A stretch of DNA of 9,497 nucleotides from CAYNYI01 sp964401455 (lineage in GTDB: Bacteria > Fibrobacterota > OXYB2-FULL-49-7 > CAYNYI01): the NCBI GenBank assembly GCA_964401455.1, contig CAYNYI010000105.1, forward strand, positions 1-9,497, given 5' to 3'. A program made the translations under genes and the position numbers. A model generated the notes under the pieces. It had not been told where the DNA came from, did not search any database, and worked only from the letters and a program-made list of their open reading frames with translations. Positions 1-6,873 of the stretch are shown one piece after another; positions within the stretch are counted from its first letter, which is position 1, and each line of letters starts with the position of its first letter.

Positions 1-128
1 TCTTCCGCGGATGATTCCGGACTGTTGACAACATCTATTATTTTTTCAGCTATATCCGGAAGCGTGGGAATATCGCCCATTTCTTCAACGTGTCCGCTGA
101 ATTTTTGTATTATTTTTTCATTTTTCAT
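1..128 (-). CDS. HDOD-domain signalling protein, N-terminal fragment (cut by window edge)
   Basis: Reading leftward from the ATG at 128-126, the frame stays open to the window edge and gives 42 codons. After about 20 residues comes IPTLPDIAEKIIDVVN followed by SPESSAEE. This matches the opening helix of HDOD domains (typically LPxLPxVAxKILxLVxDPxSSxEEL). HDOD proteins are non-catalytic relatives of HD hydrolases and usually serve in regulation or signal transduction, but the output of this one cannot be told from the fragment. The start lies 13 bases after the mtaB stop, so it is probably the next gene of the same leftward transcript. No good Shine-Dalgarno sequence is at normal spacing: the only purine run, AAAGGGGAAA, lies about 25 bases upstream inside the end of mtaB. 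The family call rests on a short stretch. Confidence 0.7.
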   Translation of the reverse strand, partial: MKNEKIIQKFSGHVEEMGDIPTLPDIAEKIIDVVNSPESSAE

Positions 129-141
129 AAAAACAAGATAA

Positions 142-1422
142 TTAAATAATTTCCCCTTTTAAAGTATTTTTATCGAAGGAAGTTATTACAGCATCGCATA
201 ATGAATTCTGTGGAACCGGGCTTTTTAATTCCACTTTACAGTAATTTTCCGAGTAGCCGCCAGAAGGTTGTTTCTGTTCTGTCAGAACCCGCAACTTTCG
301 TCCCACCTGTTTTTTAAAATACTTTTCCTTAAGTTCCCGAAAAAGGGCTCTTACATCTCCGCATCTCCGGCTTTTCAGCGATTCTTCAACAGAGTCATCC
401 ATATCCGCCGCGGGTGTTCCCGGACGGGGGCTGAAAGGGAAAACATGACCGTAGGAGAACTCCGCCGTTTTAACAAGCTCCTTTGTTTTAAAAAAATCAT
501 CTTCGGTTTCTCCTGGAAAACCGCAGATTATATCCGTTCCTATACAGGCTTCAGGCAAAAAATCACGAATTCTTTTTATTGATTGGATAAATCGATCAGA
601 TTTGTATGGTCTGTTCATAATTCTAAGGACTTTATCGCTCCCGCTTTGCATTGGTACATGAAAATGAGGGCATATTCTGCCGCCGGACTTTGAAGCCACC
701 TTCAGAAGGCCGTCATCTATTTCCAGCGGCTCAAGAGAACTCAACCTGATGCGAATTTCTATTGTAGAATCGATTATTTTTTTCACCAGACTTTTAAGCC
801 CTCCGGGCAGCCCGCGATAACGGCCTGTATGTATTCCTGTTATAACAGCTTCTTTAAAACCTTTCTTTTCAAGAATACCGAATTGCCGTACAATCCTTTC
901 AGGGTCTTCTGACCGCTCTTTACCTCTGAGATACGGTATTATGCAGTATGAGCAAAACTGAGAACAGCCATCCTGGATTTTTACATTCGCCCTGGATTTT
1001 CCGCCAAAATAATTGATATCTCCGAATTCCCCGCCTCCTTTACCCGCCGAACCGGTCTTTACGAGAATATGCCCGCTATATGAACTTATATGATGCGCAA
1101 GCCGAAAGCGCTCGGAAGTCCCGAGTACCAAACCGACCTTTTTTTTCCCGGCATAGAATTCAGGCCTTCTTTCAGCAGAGCATCCACCGACTATAATCAG
1201 GGTTTCAGGCATAATCCTGGCGAGTTTATTAATAAGAGTGGACGCCTTTCTCTCAGATACGGCGGTTACAGAACATGTGTTGATGAAACATATATCGGAT
1301 CTCTCAAATGCCGGAAGACGCCTGAATTCGGATTCAGGAAGATTAGCCGCGATGAGCTCTGTGTCATATTGATTGGTACGGCATCCTAGAGTATAAAAGG
1401 TAATGGTCTTTTTTTTATTCAT
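142..1422 (-). CDS. mtaB: MtaB-type tRNA t6A37 methylthiotransferase (radical SAM)
   Basis: This protein of about 426 residues converts N6-threonylcarbamoyladenosine at position 37 of ANN-decoding tRNAs to its 2-methylthio form, using S-adenosylmethionine and two 4Fe-4S clusters. Numbered from the ATG at 1422, the N-terminal methylthiotransferase domain has its three cluster cysteines at C14 (LGCRTNQ), C50 (NTCSVTA) and C81 (GGCSAE). The radical-SAM motif CSQFCSYC follows, with C153, C157 and C160. TGIHTGRY and the RLSSLEPLEI segment fit the MtaB/YqeV branch better than MiaB or RimO. The last 60 or so residues form a TRAM-like RNA-binding domain. The frame can be opened 9 bases upstream at a TTG, but the ATG at 1422 places the first beta strand (KTITFYTLGC) normally. 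The gene overlaps the rnr stop by 8 bases, which suggests translational coupling; no strong ribosome binding site is seen. Confidence 0.93.
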   Translation of the reverse strand: MNKKKTITFYTLGCRTNQYDTELIAANLPESEFRRLPAFERSDICFINTCSVTAVSERKASTLINKLARIMPETLIIVGGCSAERRPEFYAGKKKVGLVLGTSERFRLAHHISSYSGHILVKTGSAGKGGGEFGDINYFGGKSRANVKIQDGCSQFCSYCIIPYLRGKERSEDPERIVRQFGILEKKGFKEAVITGIHTGRYRGLPGGLKSLVKKIIDSTIEIRIRLSSLEPLEIDDGLLKVASKSGGRICPHFHVPMQSGSDKVLRIMNRPYKSDRFIQSIKRIRDFLPEACIGTDIICGFPGETEDDFFKTKELVKTAEFSYGHVFPFSPRPGTPAADMDDSVEESLKSRRCGDVRALFRELKEKYFKKQVGRKLRVLTEQKQPSGGYSENYCKVELKSPVPQNSLCDAVITSFDKNTLKGEII

Positions 1423-3136
1423 CCGGAACAAAATCTATTGTCATAGTATTAACGGATGCGCTTTTACAGATCAGTCTTATTTCCTGACCAAGAGTGAATT
1501 TTCTTCCCCCTGAAGTCCCCTTCATCTCAATAGATACAGGATCAAATACATAGTAATCATCCTCTATATCCGCCGCACGGACAAAACCCTCCACAAAATA
1601 ATCATTTAAAACAACGAACATTCCATACTCAAGCATACCCGAAATTTTTCCCGTAAATTTCTGACCTATACGGCTTTCCATAAACCGCGCCATCATCAGT
1701 TTATTACCGGATCTCTCAAGCCTGTCGGCACGATACTCTGCCTCAGAAGTTTTTAAAGAAATCGCCGGAAGAGTATCAGGCCCGAGAACATCGGGTTTTA
1801 CTTTTCCGTTCAGCCATGCTCCCAGTATTCTATGCACCATAAGATCGGGATACCTTCTTATAGGGGATGTGAAATGCGTGTATTTTTTGAATGCCAGTCC
1901 AAAATGCCCTATATTCCTCGAGGAATATTCCGCTTTCTGCATCGAAAGAAGAATAAGCTTATTAAGGACGGTCTCTTCTTTAGTACCCTTTATACAGTCA
2001 ACAATTTTTTTATAGGTTGACGCTCCTTTATATCCACCGGTTTTTATTCCGAGAGCGCCGGCATATTCCATTACCTGAGCCGCGTCTTCGGTGCAAGGTT
2101 CAGGGTGTATCCTGTAGATAAATGGAAGCCCTTTACAAGAGGCAAGCTCCGCCACGGCACGATTTGCCGCCAGCATACAGTCCTCAACAATCCGGTTTGT
2201 CTCATATACCGGGTATTGCTCTATTTTTACAGGTTCATTGTCCTTATCGACGGTAATTTTGCTTTCGGGAAGATTGAAGTCTATTGAACCCGACGTCGAC
2301 CTTTTCTTTCTTACTGCCGATGCGAGCTTCTTTAATGTTCGCAGATCAGAAGCTATTTCGGATTGATCCGAATTATCATCAATCATATTTTGAGCTATTT
2401 TATATGTCAACCTTGCGCTGCTTCTTATTACAGATTTGCAGATTTCAGAACTGACGGTGTTTCCCCCGCTGTTCATTTCCAGGAAACAGCTGAAGGAAAG
2501 CCGGTCTTTTCCTTCTTTCAATGAGCATAAATCGTTGCTCAGAACTTCCGGAAGCATCGGAACCACTTTCCAGGGGAGGTAAATGCTTGTTCCCCGTATA
2601 TAAGCTTCTTTGTCTATCGCGGAACCCGGACTGACAAAAGCAGAAACATCAGCGATATGAACCCCAAGAAGATAGTTCCCGTTTTCAAGAATTTCGATCG
2701 AGACTGCATCATCATAATCTCTGGCATCATCCGGATCAATAGTAAATGTCCTGATATTCCTCAAGTCACGCCGTTTTTTTATTTCCGAAGATATATCAAA
2801 TTCGCGGAGAAAAGAATCGCTTTCTTTTCTTACTTTTTTAGGAAAACTTTCTTTTATCCTGTATTGCCTAAGAAAATTTCTCAGCTGAATCATATAATTT
2901 TCATCGGATGTATATACTTTGGTAATTTCCCCTTTGGGTCTTCTGCCTGAAGGAGCGTGTTTTACGATCTTAACGTCTACCCTATCCCCATTCTCTGCCT
3001 GGTTGCTGTTTTTTCTGGAGACTCTGACTTCAGGATAAGGCCCTCCCTGACACTTGACTGTACAACCGCTTCTGCCGATCCTTAATATGCCTGTGCAGGC
3101 GAGACAGGAATTATTATTTCTTTTCTTTTTTTTCAT
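1415..3136 (-). CDS. rnr: RNase R/RNase II-family 3'-5' exoribonuclease, short form
   Basis: This is a processive 3'-5' exoribonuclease of the RNB family that degrades RNA to nucleoside monophosphates. The RNB domain carries the metal site IDPDDARDYDDA, with D134, D140, D142 and D143 matching the four catalytic aspartates of E. coli RNase R. HIADVSAFV follows at 160-168 and HFTSPIRRYPDL at 421-432. A C-terminal S1 domain begins near residue 491 (GQKFTGKISG, then YGMFVVL). The protein has 573 residues, against roughly 780-815 for typical RNase R. Only one cold-shock-like domain (about 12-75, ending GDRVDVKIV...GEITKV) precedes the RNB lead-in FPKKV at 98, so the second cold-shock domain and the helix-turn-helix extension are absent. 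The N-terminus has a C11xxC14 and C25xxxC29 pattern of unknown meaning. The ATG overlaps the mutL stop as ATGA, and GAGGAG (3154-3149) lies 12 bases upstream. The family is certain; RNase R versus RNase II rests on the conserved blocks and S1. Confidence 0.92.
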   Translation of the reverse strand: MKKKKRNNNSCLACTGILRIGRSGCTVKCQGGPYPEVRVSRKNSNQAENGDRVDVKIVKHAPSGRRPKGEITKVYTSDENYMIQLRNFLRQYRIKESFPKKVRKESDSFLREFDISSEIKKRRDLRNIRTFTIDPDDARDYDDAVSIEILENGNYLLGVHIADVSAFVSPGSAIDKEAYIRGTSIYLPWKVVPMLPEVLSNDLCSLKEGKDRLSFSCFLEMNSGGNTVSSEICKSVIRSSARLTYKIAQNMIDDNSDQSEIASDLRTLKKLASAVRKKRSTSGSIDFNLPESKITVDKDNEPVKIEQYPVYETNRIVEDCMLAANRAVAELASCKGLPFIYRIHPEPCTEDAAQVMEYAGALGIKTGGYKGASTYKKIVDCIKGTKEETVLNKLILLSMQKAEYSSRNIGHFGLAFKKYTHFTSPIRRYPDLMVHRILGAWLNGKVKPDVLGPDTLPAISLKTSEAEYRADRLERSGNKLMMARFMESRIGQKFTGKISGMLEYGMFVVLNDYFVEGFVRAADIEDDYYVFDPVSIEMKGTSGGRKFTLGQEIRLICKSASVNTMTIDFVPDE

Positions 3137-4890
3137 TGTCTTAGGAATCTCCTCGCAAGTTCCTCAAGGGTAACCCGAACCATAGTTGGCCGGCCGTGAG
3201 GACAGGTATAGGGTACATCACATTTAAAAAGATCGGCCACCAGGGAATTCATTTCCTCAATATTTAATTCCATTCCGAATTTAACCGCAGCGCCGCAGGC
3301 ATAGGCTTTCGCGAATTTGTCCCTGAAATCATCATCCGCTCTTCCGGAATTTAGCAGATAGTCCAGCATTGCGCTAATTACGTCCGACGATTCAGTAATA
3401 TCCAGGCCTGCGGGAATACCCTCTACCACCAGAGTATTTCCCGAAAAAAGTTTAAGGTCGAACCCCAGCGAATTAAAAGTATTGAGGTTACTCTCAAAAA
3501 CAATCATTTCCGCCCGGCTGAACTCGATATTTTCCGGAAATAAAAGACGCTGAGAGCTTCCGGATGAGTTTATTATATTATCCCGCGCCTGTTCATAGAG
3601 AATCCTCTCATGCGCCGCGTGCTGATCAATTACAAGAATTCCGTTCTGGATTTGACACATTATATAGCGGTTATGGAGCTGAAAATAATTAACAAGCTCT
3701 AAAGAATCCGCGCCCGGGCTTTTTTCATCTTTTCCGTTTTTCTCCTCAAAAAGGCTCTGCTGGGCATCCGGTCTCTCGAAAAGTTTCCGAAGCGCGGGCT
3801 GGCCGCGGTTTTCTTTTTCATAGTTCCCCGAATCATCTTCACTCATTATAAATCCGTTTTTTTCTGTTCTAATATTATTTTCAGATGGAATTAATCCATC
3901 TGATTCTCCGGAAAGCGCGGATTTTACGGCCCGGTATACGGCCTGATATATCATCTTCTCTTCAGTAAATCTTACCTCTTTTTTTGCGGGATGCACATTA
4001 ACATCAACAATTTCGGGAGGGATATTCAGAAAAATTATTAGAAAGGGGTAACGGTCTCCGGGTATAAGGTTCCCAAAAGCGTTTTTTACGGCATGCGCAA
4101 GATTTCTTGAAAAAACAGGCCTTCCGTTAACAAAAATATATTGTGATCGTGCGGTTTTTCTGGCAAATTGAGGTTTGCTGACCATACCGTAAACTTCGAT
4201 TGCTCCCGTAAAATGCGATGGAACGGCCATGGTTTCGCGAAGAATTTTACGTCCGAAAATAAAAGACGCCCTCTCTTCTATTCCCCTTACCGAAGGATAA
4301 TTGATCTGCTCTTTTCCGTCATGGATAAACCTGACAGAAATACCGGGATTCGCAAGAGCCAGGGAATTTGTTGTTTCTATCATATTCCGCAGTTCAGTTC
4401 TCCCGGTTTTCATAAATTTAAGCCGCGCGGGTGTATTATAAAAAAGATCCTTAACCATTACTTTCGTGCCCCGCGGGCGGGAACAGACATCCTCTTCAAC
4501 AATATTGCCGTCAAATGCCGTTATAAGCGTTCCAGAACCTATTTGGGAAGCAGTCTCGAGCGAAGCCTTCGAAACAGCCGCGATTGATGCAAGCGCTTCT
4601 CCTCTGAATCCTCGCGTCGTAATTGAGAAAAGATCTCCGGCACTGCTTATTTTGCTTGTCGCATGACGTTTAAATGCAAGAAGCGCGTCTTTGCGCCCCA
4701 TACCTTTACCGTCATCGGATACTGATATATATCGGAGGCCGGATCCTGCGGCATCAATAATAACGTTTGACGCTCCGCCGTCAATACTGTTTTCAAAAAG
4801 TTCCTTTACAACCGAAGCCGGCCGTTCTATTACCTCACCGGCGGCGATTTTATTGATAATATCGTTATCAAGCAATTTAATACTGGTCAT
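3133..4890 (-). CDS. mutL: DNA mismatch repair protein MutL with endonuclease motif
   Basis: MutL links MutS mismatch recognition to strand removal. The ATG at 4890 gives 585 residues and the canonical opening IKLLDNDIINKIAAGEVIERP; a TTG 36 bases upstream would only add an atypical tail. The GHKL ATPase motifs are present: E30 and N34 (KELFENSIDGGA), D59 (DDGKGM) and TRGFRGEALAS at 92-102. A disordered linker lies roughly between 340 and 405. The C-terminal domain has the nuclease motif DQHAAHERILYE at 422-433, an exact DQHA(x)2E(x)4E. It also has a beta-clamp-binding-like QRLLFP at 447-452, an ACGAAVK segment with C532, CPHGRP with C563 and H565, and FLR at 582-584. These are the metal-site elements of MutL from bacteria without MutH, so this MutL most likely nicks DNA itself. 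C532 sits in ACG rather than the commoner ACR/ACH. It ends in an ATGA overlap with rnr. Confidence 0.97.
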   Translation of the reverse strand: MTSIKLLDNDIINKIAAGEVIERPASVVKELFENSIDGGASNVIIDAAGSGLRYISVSDDGKGMGRKDALLAFKRHATSKISSAGDLFSITTRGFRGEALASIAAVSKASLETASQIGSGTLITAFDGNIVEEDVCSRPRGTKVMVKDLFYNTPARLKFMKTGRTELRNMIETTNSLALANPGISVRFIHDGKEQINYPSVRGIEERASFIFGRKILRETMAVPSHFTGAIEVYGMVSKPQFARKTARSQYIFVNGRPVFSRNLAHAVKNAFGNLIPGDRYPFLIIFLNIPPEIVDVNVHPAKKEVRFTEEKMIYQAVYRAVKSALSGESDGLIPSENNIRTEKNGFIMSEDDSGNYEKENRGQPALRKLFERPDAQQSLFEEKNGKDEKSPGADSLELVNYFQLHNRYIMCQIQNGILVIDQHAAHERILYEQARDNIINSSGSSQRLLFPENIEFSRAEMIVFESNLNTFNSLGFDLKLFSGNTLVVEGIPAGLDITESSDVISAMLDYLLNSGRADDDFRDKFAKAYACGAAVKFGMELNIEEMNSLVADLFKCDVPYTCPHGRPTMVRVTLEELARRFLRQ

Positions 4891-4941
4891 ATAATTCTGA
4901 TTATTAAGATTTAGAACAATCGGCAACTAAATATAAAACTT

Positions 4942-4959
4942 TGCGGACAACTGCGGACA
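4942..4959. repeat. Short direct repeat upstream of mutL
   Basis: The 8-mer TGCGGACA occurs at 4942-4949 and again at 4952-4959, a period of 10 bases or about one helical turn, in the 76-base gap between the pilZ stop and the mutL start. On the transcribed strand it reads TGTCCGCAGTTGTCCGCA. Same-face spacing is what a protein-binding site could look like, but two copies of an 8-mer are thin evidence. No convincing -35/-10 pair was found beside it. Confidence 0.35.
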
Positions 4960-4966
4960 GTAAGAA

Positions 4967-5401
4967 TCAGGATGGATAATGTCCGGCATTCTTTTTTATC
5001 CATTCTGAAGCGGCCTCTCGACGGCTTAAAGATCTTCCGTTTGCTTTTTCCCTGGCCATGCGGTAATTCTCAATTTCACAGGCCTGTTCTACCATTCTTG
5101 CGTGAAAATGTTCCTTTTCTCCCATAAATTTGAGCCCGTTCCTGTATCGGGTTTTCCCTTCAACGGTAATCACCTTTCTCGACCATATAATTTCACCTTT
5201 AATATTCGCATTTTCTTTTACAGCGGGAAACTCAATATTGACAATATCTCCCGGAGCGTACGGAGAGTCAGAATAAAATGCCAGGCCGCCGTGACTTATA
5301 TCAAGAAGATCATGTGAATCGGAATCAATATGATCTTCCTTTATTATTTTCATTGGAACATTCATAGGATGTCGAAGAAAATTCCGGCTGCCTTTTTTCA
5401 T
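4967..5401 (-). CDS. PilZ-domain c-di-GMP-binding protein
   Basis: This 144-residue protein is predicted to be a cytoplasmic c-di-GMP receptor. Both halves of the PilZ ligand motif are intact and correctly spaced: RxxxR at R6-R10 (RNFLR) and D/NxSxxG at D34-G39 (DISHGG). The beta-barrel follows with FPAVKENANIKGEIIWSR and YRNGLKF. The last 45 or so residues form a charged, probably helical tail (RMVEQACEIENYR, then SLSRREAASEWIKKNA). I recall such a tail on stand-alone PilZ proteins of several proteobacterial groups. The target is unknown: it might control motility, exopolysaccharide or gene expression, and no neighbour points to one. The ATG at 5401 is the only start that keeps RxxxR, yet no Shine-Dalgarno sequence precedes it. 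It is the first gene of the leftward series and diverges from lpd. Confidence 0.9.
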   Translation of the reverse strand: MKKGSRNFLRHPMNVPMKIIKEDHIDSDSHDLLDISHGGLAFYSDSPYAPGDIVNIEFPAVKENANIKGEIIWSRKVITVEGKTRYRNGLKFMGEKEHFHARMVEQACEIENYRMAREKANGRSLSRREAASEWIKKNAGHYPS

Positions 5402-5427
5402 GTAAGAAAGATAATAATTTTTTTCAT
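5398..5427 (-). other. Possible nine-codon upstream reading frame overlapping pilZ
   Basis: An ATG at 5427 opens the frame MKKIIIFLT, whose TGA stop (5400-5398) overlaps the pilZ ATG as ATGA. Because pilZ has no Shine-Dalgarno sequence of its own, translation of this short frame could bring ribosomes to the pilZ start. The short frame also has only a weak upstream purine stretch (AAGCAGAAC), and AT-rich DNA makes such frames common, so this may be chance. Confidence 0.2.
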
Positions 5428-5532
5428 GTTCTGCTTAGTAAAGATTTTTTATTGCCTCCAGGATGTTTCTCATAAACAATCTGAATATTATTATATTTTT
5501 CATCGGTTTTTGATATTCGAGAGAGGATATTT
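5402..5532. promoter_or_regulatory. Divergent intergenic region between pilZ and lpd
   Basis: These 131 bases separate the starts of two outward-facing genes, so promoters for both the leftward pilZ series and the rightward lpd series are expected here. A TATTAT at 5486-5491 could be a -10 element for lpd, but no good TTGACA-like hexamer lies 16-18 bases before it. On the other strand a TTGTTT (5480-5475) is a possible -35 element, also without a good partner. I see no hairpin, riboswitch or operator that I can name. AGGA at 5524-5527, five bases before the lpd ATG, is its ribosome binding site. Confidence 0.4.
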
Positions 5533-6873
5533 ATGTATGATATTACCATTATAGGCGCCGGACCCGGTGGTTCTGAAGCCGGAATATACAGTGCGTCAAA
5601 GGGCTATAAGACTTTGATAATAGAGAAAGGTCTTCCGGGTGGAGTGTGCCTGCATAAAGGGTGTATCCCCACAAAATCCCTTCTGAAATCATCAAAAATG
5701 CTATCTGATATACGTAATTCAGCTGTTTACGGTATAAATTCCGGGGAGACGAATTTTTCCGTTGATGATATGATGAAACGTAAAGATACGGTAATAAGTG
5801 CTCTTCTTAAAGGGCTAAATTCAAGAATAGCCAAATCCGGGGCTGAATTATTACAGGGAGAGGCTGAAATTATCTCTCCTGCAGAGATTTCAGTTAATGG
5901 TAAAAAAATCGAGACAAAAAATATTCTTATTGCATCCGGTTCTAGTCCGGCTGTTCCGCCGATAGCAGGTATTGAACATGATTATGTGGCTGATTCTTCT
6001 GACATGCTTTCCCTCAATAAAATCCCGGATGATCTTATAATAATAGGAGCGGGAGTAATCGGGATGGAGTTCGCCTTTCTTTTTTCAGAGCTAGGTTCAA
6101 ATATAACAATATTAGAGGCAGCCCCGACGATACTTCCTTTTATGGATTCCTCTATAACAAAACGACTCACCTCGGAATGCCGGAAAAAGAAAATAAAGAT
6201 TGAGACCGGAGCAAGGGTTGAAAAGATTGAAGACGGCATAAAAATAATTTTTACAGATAAAAAAGGAACGCAGAAAACTTCAGAGGCATCCAGAATTATG
6301 TATGCCGCGGGACGCCGACCGACAGTCAATGGACTTGGGTTGGAAAACGCCGGTGTTAAATATTCATCAGAAGGTATTAAAACAGACAACCGCTGTATAA
6401 CAAATGTAAGAAACATTGCAGCCTGCGGAGATGCCGCGGGAAAAGTTCTTCTGGCCCATTCCGCCTCAAGAGAAGGTATTGCGGCAGTAAACAATCTTTT
6501 CGGGACCGAAGATATTATTAATTACGACACCATACCATCGGTTATATATACTCACCCGGAAGCGGCTTCAGTGGGAATGACAGACCGCGAGGCAGAGGAA
6601 AAAGGAATTGAATTCGAAGATGTTAAAATCCCGATGGGTTTTTCCGGCAGATTTATAATCGAAAATAAAAGTCCCGCGGGAGAACTCAGGGCACTATTTA
6701 CACCCGATCGTTCAAAACTACTCGGAGTTCACATAACGGGCAACCCTGCCGGCGAACTTATCGGAGCTGCAGCGCTTATGATAGATTCGGGCATGCCCCC
6801 GGAACAGCTTTCAAAAACAGTCTTTCCACACCCGACCGTATCAGAAATTCTTCATCATATGCTGGAAATGTAA
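5533..6873 (+). CDS. lpd: Dihydrolipoamide dehydrogenase (E3)
   Basis: This is a flavoprotein disulfide reductase that reoxidises dihydrolipoyl groups of 2-oxoacid dehydrogenase or glycine-cleavage complexes with NAD+. It has 446 residues, slightly short for the family. The FAD-binding GAGPGG is at 8-13 with E31 closing the second strand. The redox-active disulfide is C39-C44 (GGVCLHKGCIPTKS). The NAD-binding GAGVIG is at 172-177, with acidic E195 at the end of the next strand, which favours NADH over NADPH. The second FAD motif is AACGDAAG, followed by LAHSASREGIAA. The C-terminal FPHPTVSE provides the catalytic H433 and E438 dyad. This combination separates it from glutathione reductase, and it lacks the C-terminal cysteine pair of mercuric reductase. 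AGGA lies five bases before the ATG. No E1, E2 or lipoyl-carrier gene lies in the window, so its partner complex is unknown. The stop overlaps the next start as TAATG. Confidence 0.93.
   Translation: MYDITIIGAGPGGSEAGIYSASKGYKTLIIEKGLPGGVCLHKGCIPTKSLLKSSKMLSDIRNSAVYGINSGETNFSVDDMMKRKDTVISALLKGLNSRIAKSGAELLQGEAEIISPAEISVNGKKIETKNILIASGSSPAVPPIAGIEHDYVADSSDMLSLNKIPDDLIIIGAGVIGMEFAFLFSELGSNITILEAAPTILPFMDSSITKRLTSECRKKKIKIETGARVEKIEDGIKIIFTDKKGTQKTSEASRIMYAAGRRPTVNGLGLENAGVKYSSEGIKTDNRCITNVRNIAACGDAAGKVLLAHSASREGIAAVNNLFGTEDIINYDTIPSVIYTHPEAASVGMTDREAEEKGIEFEDVKIPMGFSGRFIIENKSPAGELRALFTPDRSKLLGVHITGNPAGELIGAAALMIDSGMPPEQLSKTVFPHPTVSEILHHMLEM

Noticed and set aside
1423..1431. Upstream TTG start for mtaB
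   Set aside because: It adds only three residues deeper into the rnr end; the ATG at 1422 gives the normal N-terminus for the family.
268..4894. Several plus-strand open frames of 60-139 codons in the left half
   Set aside because: They lie antisense to mtaB, rnr and mutL, which have intact catalytic motifs, and show no family features of their own.
4891..4926. Upstream TTG start for mutL
   Set aside because: The 12 extra residues have no place in the family, while the ATG at 4890 gives the canonical MutL opening.
1..5400. Frequent TCCGGA/CCGGAA hexamers as a genome-wide signal motif
   Set aside because: They fall inside genes and fit common codon pairs such as CCG-GAA and TCC-GGA, with no regular spacing.
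5982..6494. Minus-strand frame of 170 codons inside lpd
   Set aside because: It is the antisense shadow of a well-conserved lpd region and has no recognisable motif or ribosome binding site.
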